From positions 1 through 42,202 of the forward strand of contig JAJYTA010000015.1 in assembly GCA_021793295.1 (NCBI GenBank): a stretch of DNA of 42,202 nucleotides, written 5' to 3'. The first letter of the stretch is position 1; every line of letters begins with the position of its first letter. The notes under the pieces were generated by a model. The model had not been told where the DNA came from. It made no database searches and saw only the letters and a program-made list of their open reading frames with translations. The stretch is from Actinomycetes bacterium. Its GTDB lineage: Bacteria > Actinomycetota > Actinomycetes > Jiangellales > Jiangellaceae. Of the stretch, positions 1 to 5,900 are shown piece after piece. Both the position numbers and the translations under genes were made by a program.

Positions 1-2
1 AG

Positions 3-677
3 ATCGGCCGTATCGATCCGCAGTTCCAGCAGACCCGCCCGCACGCCATCACCCACGATCATCGTCGGCGACTGCTCGTGATGGGCACCGAGCCCGATTA
101 CGGCCGGTGGGAAGGCGCGCTGAGCCTCTACCACTTGGACTCGGGAGAGATCGAGACCTTCCGGGGCGTCATCGCCGACCAATCGATCCACGCCGTGCAG
201 ATCGCACCGCGCGGCGTCTTCCTGGGCGGCGACATCGTCAACGGTTTCGGCACCACGCCCACCGCCGAGGCCGCCGAACTCGCCTACTTCGACTACGGCG
301 ATCGGCGCGTCCAGTGGTCGTTCGTGCCGGTCCCGGGCGGTACGCGCATCCTCGACCTCACCCTCGTGGGCCAGGTCCTGGTCGGCACCACCATCGAGGG
401 TCACCTGTTCGGCGTCGACCTTCGCGACCAGCGCGTGCTGTGGACGGTGCGGATCGGCACCCGTGGCGGGCGGATCGCCCGCATCGGCGACCGCATCTAC
501 GCGACCGACGGCGACGCCGTGGTCAGCGCGCGCATCGGTCGTGCCGAGCCGCGCGTACAGACGATCGTCGACGGCTTGGCCCAGGAGTGGTTCGGAACGC
601 CGCAGGTCGTAGCGACGCCGGACGGTGCCTTGATCACGACGCAGGGAACGAACCTGATCCGGATCGACCTGCCCTGA
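3..677 (+). CDS. PQQ-like beta-propeller protein, C-terminal part (5' end outside the window)
   Basis: The reading frame is open to the left edge, so this is the last 224 codons of a longer protein; the GTG/ATG at 78-83 is internal. The sequence shows repeated beta-blade strings typical of PQQ/WD-like propellers, such as LSLYHLDSGEIETF, LFGVDLRDQRVLWTVRIG and ATPDGALITTQGTNLIRIDLP, with about three to four blades visible. Such proteins are often extracellular or periplasmic scaffolds or ligand-binding lyase-like enzymes. No catalytic residue can be assigned from this fragment, and the N-terminus that would show a signal peptide is missing. It ends with TGA just before the intergenic repeat cluster. 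Fold call is fairly safe; function unknown. Confidence 0.7.
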   Translation: MGRIDPQFQQTRPHAITHDHRRRLLVMGTEPDYGRWEGALSLYHLDSGEIETFRGVIADQSIHAVQIAPRGVFLGGDIVNGFGTTPTAEAAELAYFDYGDRRVQWSFVPVPGGTRILDLTLVGQVLVGTTIEGHLFGVDLRDQRVLWTVRIGTRGGRIARIGDRIYATDGDAVVSARIGRAEPRVQTIVDGLAQEWFGTPQVVATPDGALITTQGTNLIRIDLP

Positions 678-693
678 GTCCCGGTGCCGCGTG

Positions 694-822
694 GTGGGTC
701 GTGAAGATCGTCGTGCGGCGTGGGGTGGGTCGTGAAGATCGTCGTGCGGCGTGGGGTGGGTCGTGATGATCGTCGTGCGGCGGCGTGCCGCGTGGGGTGG
801 GTCGTGATGATCGTCGTGCGGC
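694..822 (+). repeat. Four imperfect direct repeats (26-bp unit, period 31/31/41)
   Basis: Four copies of a 26-bp unit start at 694, 725, 756 and 797. The shared core is ggtcgtgaagatcgtcgtg in copies 1 and 2 and ggtcgtgatgatcgtcgtg in copies 3 and 4 (one base changed). The first two intervals are 31 bp; the last is 41 bp because ten extra bases are inserted. The short reading frames across the array only translate the repeat (VVKIVV-like) and are not taken as genes. Confidence 0.85.
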
Positions 823-851
823 CGGGCGCGGGTTATGGCGGCGGTTTTTGC

Positions 852-911
852 CACGACGATCTTCACGGCCGGTTTGAGGCAGCAGGCTCGACCACGACGA
901 TCTTCACGACC
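852..911 (-). repeat. Two inverted copies of the same repeat core
   Basis: CACGACGATCTTCAC at 852-866 and ccacgacgatcttcacgacc at 892-911 are the reverse complement of the core repeated at 694-822; the second copy pairs over 19 bases with copies 1 and 2. A transcript of the region could fold into long alternative hairpins, so the cluster may end transcription of the upstream gene or be a dispersed intergenic element. A degraded third copy (atcttcacca) lies near 950. Between here and the erm leader nothing else is seen. Confidence 0.75.
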
Positions 912-1040
912 GCGGCGGACGCCCCCGAGTGCCCATTGCCACGTGGCAAATCTTCACCACCCCAATGACAGCATCACAAGCGCCTGACCAGCGGCTTCGG
1001 GGACGCTCAATAATGCGTGGCCCTGCCGTCGCGTCATCGT

Positions 1041-1046
1041 TAGGCT
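1041..1046 (+). promoter_or_regulatory. -10 box (TAGGCT) of the erm leader transcript
   Basis: TAGGCT fits the actinobacterial TANNNT -10 pattern and ends 7 bases before the ATG of the leader peptide, so the predicted transcript starts at or within a base of that ATG and is leaderless. No convincing -35 is visible; an AT-rich patch (AATAAT, 1009-1014) lies further upstream. Confidence 0.5.
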
Positions 1047-1053
1047 GTCCCGC

Positions 1054-1113
1054 ATGGGTTCGATAACAGGCTGCGTAGCGTTCTGGCGGCTCCGCCAGTT
1101 CGCTACGGCGTAG
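1054..1113 (+). CDS. Erm leader peptide with WRLR stalling motif
   Basis: The 19-residue frame MGSITGCVAFWRLRQFATA ends with TAG and lies 142 bases before the methyltransferase start. Residues 12-14 are Arg-Leu-Arg, the +X+ motif at which macrolide-bound ribosomes are known to stall (for example in the ErmD leader, MRLR). No Shine-Dalgarno sequence is present, but a -10 box directly upstream suggests a leaderless message. The codons from Val8 to Thr18 are built into a strong hairpin, so a ribosome halted at RLR would open it. Together with the downstream hairpins this fits drug-induced attenuation control of erm. The peptide itself is inferred only from sequence and position. Confidence 0.75.
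   Translation: MGSITGCVAFWRLRQFATA
1074..1107 (+). promoter_or_regulatory. Hairpin H1 overlapping the leader peptide codons
   Basis: CGTAGCG (1074-1080) pairs with CGCTACG (1101-1107), and CTGGCGG (1083-1089) with CCGCCAG (1092-1098); a TT/TT mismatch separates the two stems. All of it lies within the leader-peptide codons that include the Arg-Leu-Arg motif. Confidence 0.8.
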
Positions 1114-1121
1114 CCCCATCG

Positions 1122-1147
1122 GCGGCCGGATCTGTGATGCCGGCCGC
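1122..1147 (+). promoter_or_regulatory. Hairpin H2 downstream of the leader stop codon
   Basis: GCGGCCGG (1122-1129) is the exact reverse complement of CCGGCCGC (1140-1147), with a 10-base loop. The GGCGG at 1121-1125 could instead pair with CCGCC of hairpin H1 (1092-1096), giving a possible switch between H1 and H2 when the leader ribosome stalls. Confidence 0.6.
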
Positions 1148-1158
1148 GGGAGCGCCGT

Positions 1159-1207
1159 AAACCGCGCCCGTCCCCGGTGAGTTCATCCCGGGTCGACGGC
1201 GCGGTTT
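1159..1207 (+). terminator. Terminator-like hairpin H3 in the erm leader
   Basis: AAACCGCGCC (1159-1168) pairs perfectly with GGCGCGGTTT (1198-1207). The stem continues inward through GTC/GAC and CCCGG/CCGGG after small bulges, and is followed by a weak pyrimidine run. It is the strongest stem before the coding region and a natural candidate for premature termination when no drug is present. Confidence 0.6.
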
Positions 1208-1224
1208 CTCGTGTCCGAAACCGC
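1201..1224 (+). promoter_or_regulatory. Alternative hairpin H4 (competes with H3)
   Basis: GCGGTTTC (1201-1208) pairs perfectly with GAAACCGC (1217-1224) around an 8-base loop. It uses the same bases as the 3' arm of H3, so the two cannot form together, as expected for a terminator/anti-terminator pair. Confidence 0.6.
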
Positions 1225-1240
1225 TCCCTGTGACCCAGAT

Positions 1241-1255
1241 AGGTCGTGATGACCT
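1241..1255 (+). promoter_or_regulatory. Small hairpin masking the erm ribosome-binding region
   Basis: AGGTC (1241-1245) pairs with GACCT (1251-1255), directly before the GTG start at 1256. The only purine-rich patch near the start (AGATAGG, 1237-1243) is partly buried in it, so translation may also be controlled. Confidence 0.4.
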
Positions 1256-2083
1256 GTGCATCGCCAAAACCATCGTCGCCGCCGCGCGCCCAACCGCGGG
1301 CCGAGAGCTCCGCATGAGTCCCCCAACCGCTCGGGCATCCATATCCTGCAGGATCGTTCCCTGGTTCGGCGGATGGTCAGGTCGTCCGGAACCGAGGCGG
1401 GCGACCTCGTCATGGAGTTCGGGGCCGGACCCGGCATCTTGACGTCGGCGCTGGCCGCCACCGGCGCGCGCGTCATCGCCGTCGAACGCCACACCGGTTT
1501 CGTCGCGCGGCTGGAACGCCGCTTCGCCGAAGAGCCGGGCGTCCGGGTGGTCGGCGCGGATGCCCGGACCGTCATGCTGCCGCGTCGTCCGTATCACGTT
1601 GTCGCCAACATCCCGTACTCGATCTCGACCACCTTGCTTCGCCGGCTGCTGGACCCGCGGACCACCGCGCTCGCGGGTGCCGATCTCATCGTCGAGTGGG
1701 GCTTCGCAAAACGGGTGACGGCCGACGTGCCGCGCGATCTGGAGACGGCGTGGTGGCAGGTTCGATTCGCCATGAGCATCGCCGAACGAATTCCGCCGGA
1801 AAGTTTCCGGCCTGCGCCTGCGGTGGATTCCGCCCACCTGGTGATCCGGCGCCGTGCGGACGTTTCGAATGCGGCTGCCCATCAGGCGCGGCTGATGTTG
1901 CAAGCGCGTTATCGGTCGCCCCGCCGACCCGCCAAAGAAATTCTCGCCGGCCACGTCACGAAGAAGCGGGCACACCGATTGCTGACCTCGACGGGTATCG
2001 ATCCGCCGACCGAGGCCGCAGCGGTGCCCACGGCCATGTGGGTACGGCTGGCCCGAGAACTTTTGCGGGTGAATGCACGATAG
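1256..2083 (+). CDS. erm: Erm-family 23S rRNA (adenine-N6)-dimethyltransferase
   Basis: This SAM-dependent enzyme methylates a single adenine of 23S rRNA (A2058 in E. coli numbering) in the exit tunnel and gives macrolide-lincosamide-streptogramin B resistance. Visible motifs in the 275 residues are an Arg-rich N-terminus, SGIHILQD (26-33), SAM motif I EFGAGPG (54-60), the acidic residue after motif I in AVER, and catalytic motif IV NIPYSIS (118-124). The C-terminal part is Arg/Lys-rich, as in RNA-binding Erm C-domains. The GTG at 1256 is chosen because an in-frame TGA lies at 1250. KsgA/RsmA is related, but the NIPYSIS motif, the SGIH segment and the leader-peptide attenuator favour Erm. Induction by ribosome stalling is inferred from the leader. 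Confidence 0.88.
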   Translation: MHRQNHRRRRAPNRGPRAPHESPNRSGIHILQDRSLVRRMVRSSGTEAGDLVMEFGAGPGILTSALAATGARVIAVERHTGFVARLERRFAEEPGVRVVGADARTVMLPRRPYHVVANIPYSISTTLLRRLLDPRTTALAGADLIVEWGFAKRVTADVPRDLETAWWQVRFAMSIAERIPPESFRPAPAVDSAHLVIRRRADVSNAAAHQARLMLQARYRSPRRPAKEILAGHVTKKRAHRLLTSTGIDPPTEAAAVPTAMWVRLARELLRVNAR

Positions 2084-2230
2084 TCCGAAAATGCACCTGC
2101 ATGACCATTTCCACGGAACGGCCCAGCGGCTGAAATTCGTGTCCTGAATATGAGACATTCACTTGCGCGATCACCGGGGGTCGAGCTGATGATGGTGATC
2201 AACGTTGGTCCCAGCGTTAGGGGCGTGGCG

Positions 2231-2368
2231 ATGAGCGAGAAACTGACGAAACGGTTGGTCACCGCTTTTGGGCTCGGCCTCGTGCTCGCGCTCGTGTTCG
2301 ATCACACGCCGCTGGGTTTCGCCGTGGGCTTCGGAGTCGTCTTCGGCGGCGGCGTAGCCATGGATTAA
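2231..2368 (+). CDS. Small hydrophobic protein (45 aa), unknown
   Basis: MSEKLTKRLVTAFGLG begins at an ATG preceded by AGGGG seven bases upstream. The remainder is one hydrophobic, glycine-rich segment with an HTP interruption (LVLALVFDHTPLGFAVGFGVVFGGG), so it is probably a one- or two-pass membrane peptide. An in-frame ATG at 2150 would add 27 residues, but it has no ribosome-binding site and the added residues look non-coding. It follows erm by 147 bases on the same strand and precedes the promoter of the epimerase operon. Function unknown. Confidence 0.5.
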   Translation: MSEKLTKRLVTAFGLGLVLALVFDHTPLGFAVGFGVVFGGGVAMD

Positions 2369-2397
2369 CAGCCGACGTGACGCTCTTCTGTGCCAGC

Positions 2398-2437
2398 TTG
2401 ACAGCACTCATATCGGCAAAATACGGTCTAGGCCGTA
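2398..2437 (+). promoter_or_regulatory. Promoter (TTGACA-N18-TACGGT) with overlapping operator
   Basis: TTGACA (2398-2403) and TACGGT (2422-2427) are 18 bases apart. The -10 box lies in the inverted repeat TACGGTCTAGGCCGTA (2422-2437). A copy matching at 13 of 15 bases occurs on the opposite strand before the regulator gene (5846-5860), which points to that regulator as the binding protein and, from the position over the -10 box, to repression. Confidence 0.65.
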
Positions 2438-2461
2438 AGTATCGGTCGAAAAGGAGTGCCT

Positions 2462-3478
2462 GTGCGCAGTGTCGAAGACCTGGAGGACCGGCTGTCCACG
2501 CCTCGATCCGAGCTGGTGGAAGACCTGCGGCACGTCGACGGCGACATCATGGTGCTCGGGGCGAGCGGCAAGCTCGGGCCGAGCCTGGTCCGCCTCGCGG
2601 TCCGAGCTGTCGAGCAGGCTGGCACCGGCGCTCGGGTCCTGGCGGTGTCCCGATTCGGCGCACCCGGATCGGCCGAGGCCATGCGTGCGACCGGGGCGGA
2701 AGTCATCGCCGCGGACATCGCCGACGACCGTGCGCTCGAAGAACTTCCGGACGCCCGCAACGTCGTGTTCCTCGTGGGCGCGAAGTTCGGTAGCGACGGC
2801 AACGAAGCAGGCACCTGGGAGACCAACGCCTACCTGCCCGGCCGGGTGGCGCGACGCTTCGCAGCGTCGCGGATCAGCGCGCTGTCCACCGGAAACGTCT
2901 ACCCCCTGGTTCCGGTCAGCGGGGGAGGAGCCACCGAGGAGACGCCGCCGGAGCCGGTCGGGGAGTACGCGATGTCCTGCCTCGGCCGCGAGCGCGTGCT
3001 GCAGGCCGCGTCGCAGCAGCGCGGGACACCGATGTCGATCATCCGGCTGAACTACGCCGTCGAGATGCGCTACGGAGTCCTCGTCGACATCGCGTCGTCC
3101 ATCGTCGCCGGGGAACCGGTCGACCTGACGACCGGATTCGTCAACGTCGTCTGGCAGGGCTACGCCAACGACGTGACCTTACGAGCGTTGCGACACGCGT
3201 CGTCGCCCCCGTTCGTCTTGAATCTGACCGGTCCCGAGACATTGTCGGTGCGCCAGGTCGCCGAGCAACTGGCCAGCAGTGTGGGCAAGCCGGTGACCTT
3301 CACCGGCCAGGAGGCTGAGACGGCGCTGCTGTCGAACGCGTCGCGTTGTCATGGCTTGTTCGGCTATCCGCAGCTCACGGTCGCGGAGTTGATCGACGCC
3401 ACGGCTTACTGGGTGGGCGCCGGTCTGCCCACCCACGGCAAGCCGACGAAGTTCCAGCGGCGCGACGGGAAGTTCTGA
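2462..3478 (+). CDS. NAD-dependent epimerase/dehydratase family protein
   Basis: An extended short-chain dehydrogenase/epimerase fold of 338 residues. The dinucleotide loop GASGKLG lies near residues 33-39, an acidic segment EVIAADIADD follows, and STGNVYPLV holds the usual active-site Ser/Thr strand. The catalytic YxxxK is changed: the Tyr is in EYAMSCLGRE, with Cys where Lys is expected, so it may be a divergent enzyme. GTG 2462 is preferred over GTG 2456 because AAGGAG (2451-2456) lies five bases ahead and the earlier GTG overlaps it. The stop overlaps the next start (TGATG), so the two genes are translationally coupled. A role in catabolism of a sugar acid or related compound is inferred from the DapA-family partner. 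Confidence 0.75.
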   Translation: MRSVEDLEDRLSTPRSELVEDLRHVDGDIMVLGASGKLGPSLVRLAVRAVEQAGTGARVLAVSRFGAPGSAEAMRATGAEVIAADIADDRALEELPDARNVVFLVGAKFGSDGNEAGTWETNAYLPGRVARRFAASRISALSTGNVYPLVPVSGGGATEETPPEPVGEYAMSCLGRERVLQAASQQRGTPMSIIRLNYAVEMRYGVLVDIASSIVAGEPVDLTTGFVNVVWQGYANDVTLRALRHASSPPFVLNLTGPETLSVRQVAEQLASSVGKPVTFTGQEAETALLSNASRCHGLFGYPQLTVAELIDATAYWVGAGLPTHGKPTKFQRRDGKF

Positions 3479-4515
3479 TGCCCGCAGCCGCACTTCAACG
3501 CTTCCGCAATGGTGGCGTCGTCCCGGCCCACCCGCTGGCCCTGAACCAGGACCGCAAGCTCGACGAACGCCGGCAACGCGCACTGACCAGGTACTACATC
3601 GAAGCCGGCGCAGTCGGCCTGGCGGTCGCGGTGCACACCACGCAGTTCGGCCTGCACGACCGCGCCCGAGGCCTGCTCGCGCCGGTCCTCGAACTGGCCG
3701 CGACCACCGCCGGGGAGTACCCGGACAACAGCACGGTCCTCGTGGCCGGCGTCGTGGGGCCGACCGAGCACGCGGTCGCCGAGGCGGAGTTGGCCGCCTC
3801 GCTCGGCTACGACATGGCGCTCGTCGCACCCTTTGGCGCAGGCGACATCGGCGAGAAGCAGCTGCTCGAACGGGCCCGAGCGGTGGGCGAGGTGCTGCCA
3901 GTCATCGGCTTCTATCTGCAGCCGGCCGTCGGCGGACGGCCGTTGAGCCGAGAGTTCTGGAGCGAGCTGGCCCAGCTGCCCAGCGTGGTCGGTATCAAGA
4001 TCGCACCGTTCGATCGATACGCGACACTCGACGTCATGCACGGCGTGGCTCGCTCCGGCCGCGCCGGCGAGATCGCCCTGTACACCGGCAACGACGACAA
4101 CATCGTGAGCGACCTGGTCAACACCTATCCCGGGCCGGGTGCGCCGTTGCACATGGTCGGCGGCCTGCTGGGACAGTGGGCGGTCTGGGTGCGCGAGGCG
4201 GTGCGGATGTCGCAGCTGGCCAGGCAGGCGCGCGCGGGCGACGACTCCGCGTTGCGGTGTCTGGTCGACCTCGATCCGGCGCTCACCGACGCGAACGCAG
4301 CCCTGTTCGACGCCGCGAACGGCTTCCGCGGCTGCGTGCCCGGCATCCACGAGGCATTACGGCGCCAAGGCCTCCTCGAGGGGTTGTGGTGCCTCGACGA
4401 GGACGAACGGCTCTCGCCCGGTCAGCTCGAGGAGATCGACCGGATCTGGGCTGCCTACCCGCACCTGCGCGACGACGAGTTCGTCGAGGCCAACCTCGAC
4501 CGGTGGCTGGCCTGA
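3478..4515 (+). CDS. Dihydrodipicolinate synthase (DapA) family aldolase/lyase
   Basis: A TIM-barrel class I aldolase of the DHDPS/N-acetylneuraminate lyase family, 345 residues. The probable Schiff-base lysine is in VGIKIAPF (about residue 177) and the preceding strand VIGFYLQP holds the usual Tyr. It has no paired DapA-pathway neighbours, so it probably acts on a keto acid in catabolism rather than lysine synthesis. The extra C-terminal helical segment (WCLDEDERLSPGQLEEIDRIW to the end) is longer than in classical DHDPS. It overlaps the epimerase gene by one base and is convergent with the regulator gene 22 bases downstream. Substrate unknown. Confidence 0.75.
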   Translation: MPAAALQRFRNGGVVPAHPLALNQDRKLDERRQRALTRYYIEAGAVGLAVAVHTTQFGLHDRARGLLAPVLELAATTAGEYPDNSTVLVAGVVGPTEHAVAEAELAASLGYDMALVAPFGAGDIGEKQLLERARAVGEVLPVIGFYLQPAVGGRPLSREFWSELAQLPSVVGIKIAPFDRYATLDVMHGVARSGRAGEIALYTGNDDNIVSDLVNTYPGPGAPLHMVGGLLGQWAVWVREAVRMSQLARQARAGDDSALRCLVDLDPALTDANAALFDAANGFRGCVPGIHEALRRQGLLEGLWCLDEDERLSPGQLEEIDRIWAAYPHLRDDEFVEANLDRWLA

Positions 4516-4537
4516 CGACACCCGAGTGCGCCCGCGC

Positions 4538-5767
4538 TCAGAGCGTGAGCTGATACAGCGTCAGCGGGCGCCCGATGGTGCCGGAGTCGGCGTTGCCGGA
4601 CCGCTTGGCGTAGCCGGCCATCTCGAGGCGCTGCAGAATGCGCCGCGCGGTGCGCAGCTGAATACCCAGGCCGTCGGCGATGTCGCGCGTGGTGAGCGCC
4701 CGCCCGCCCGCGGTGGTCGTCACCTCGCGTAGCCGGTCCAGCGTGTCGGCGGACAGTCCGACCCGGCTGGCCACGACGGCCCGGCTCTGCTCGGTGACCG
4801 GGGTCTGCTCCGGCGCGGCGTCGAGCATCACGTCGACGTCGTTGCGCATCGAGACCACCGCGGCGATCGAGCCGTAGCTACGCGCCCGCGAGAGCGCCCG
4901 ACGGGCCAGGCGTTCGGCCTCGGCGCCACTGTGGCCCAGGCCGAAACCGATGCGGACCGTGTCGTGGGTACGCCCCAGTCGGTGCAGCATCGGCAACGCG
5001 GTGAAGCCGTGGGAGACGTCGTGCAACGGGCCGCGAGTGGTGACGATCATGGACGTCGTGGACGAATAGTTCGACAGCGACCCACCGAGGGCGCCCACCT
5101 CGCGGGCGAGCTCGCCGGATTCGCCGTCGGCGCCCGGAGAAAGTTCCACCAAGCCCAGCGCGACCTGGGCGTCTTCTTGGATCTGGCTGGTCGCGGTCAG
5201 CAGGAGCTGACGCAAGGCCGTGCGCACCGAATGCGGCAGCGGAGCCAGCCGGAAGACCGGGACGCTGCCCTCGAGCTCGTCGTAGACCGAGGCGAGGCAG
5301 GTGATGGCGACAGCATCCGGGTGCCGCGCGGCGTGCCGGCGATGGAAAGCCGCGAAATCGGCGGAGCCGGATCCGGGGCGGTACGGCATGGTGCGGATGC
5401 CGTCGGTCGGGACGCCGGCTGCGGCCAGGGTGTCGTGTACGTGCCGCGTGTCCAGGGTGTCGACCGACAGGTGTGTCACGTCGCGGCCGTCGCGCAGCAG
5501 CCGGACCAGAGCCTGAAGCAGGGTCGATCCGCTGTAGTCGACGAAGGCAGCCGGACGGGTGCGGGCCTCCTGCGAGATCGTGTAGGGCACGATGCCGGTG
5601 AACAGCCAGCCGTCCACACCCGAGGCGTGGGTGCTGACCAGCTCCGCTGCCTGCGATTCGTGGTCGTAGTCGAACCGATGGACCTGGATGCCGGGATGCT
5701 CTTCGCAGACGGCGGCGACGCTGTCGACGAGGTCGTGCGGCCCGACCACGCCGATCGAGGTGTGCAT
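4538..5767 (-). CDS. Winged-helix transcriptional regulator with N-terminal sensor region
   Basis: 409 residues from an ATG preceded by GGGGGAGGA. The N-terminal half (VVGPHDLVDSVAAVCEEHPG, DGWLFTGIVPYT) resembles periplasmic-binding or PrpR_N-like sensor strands. The middle segment (TVRIGFGLGHSGAEAERLARRALSRAR) looks like a degenerate GGDEF/cyclase-type fold. The C-terminus holds a winged helix-turn-helix: LTTRDIADGLGIQLRTARRIL then EMAGYAKR. A DNA-binding domain at the C-terminus after such a sensor is uncommon, and I do not recognise a named family. It is convergent with the epimerase/DapA operon, and its own promoter region and that operon carry nearly the same operator, so it probably controls both. 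Ligand unknown. Confidence 0.6.
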   Translation of the reverse strand: MHTSIGVVGPHDLVDSVAAVCEEHPGIQVHRFDYDHESQAAELVSTHASGVDGWLFTGIVPYTISQEARTRPAAFVDYSGSTLLQALVRLLRDGRDVTHLSVDTLDTRHVHDTLAAAGVPTDGIRTMPYRPGSGSADFAAFHRRHAARHPDAVAITCLASVYDELEGSVPVFRLAPLPHSVRTALRQLLLTATSQIQEDAQVALGLVELSPGADGESGELAREVGALGGSLSNYSSTTSMIVTTRGPLHDVSHGFTALPMLHRLGRTHDTVRIGFGLGHSGAEAERLARRALSRARSYGSIAAVVSMRNDVDVMLDAAPEQTPVTEQSRAVVASRVGLSADTLDRLREVTTTAGGRALTTRDIADGLGIQLRTARRILQRLEMAGYAKRSGNADSGTIGRPLTLYQLTL

Positions 5768-5821
5768 CCGCGTCCTCCCCCTTCTTCCGGAGCCGTCGGC
5801 CGGCTCGCCCGCATCGATCTC

Positions 5822-5860
5822 ACTGTAACCAGGGCGTTTCCATTTTACGGCCGGGACCGT
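5822..5860 (-). promoter_or_regulatory. Regulator promoter (-10 TACAGT) and operator copy
   Basis: On the minus strand TACAGT (5827-5822) is a TANNNT -10 box. TACGGCCGGGACCGT (5846-5860, plus strand) is the second copy of the operator seen at 2422-2437 and covers the expected -35 region, consistent with autoregulation. The -35 itself is weak. Confidence 0.5.
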
Positions 5861-5900
5861 TACCGCGTGGCTATCTCCGCGGTCGTCGGCTCGAAACCGG

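Noticed and set aside
694-911. CRISPR-like array
   Set aside because: The repeats are direct but the intervals are only 5-15 bases and not unique, two copies are inverted, and there are no cas genes.
720-968. 82-residue open frame across the repeat cluster
   Set aside because: It translates only the repeated DNA (VVKIVV/VVMIVV), lacks a ribosome-binding site and has no protein-like composition.
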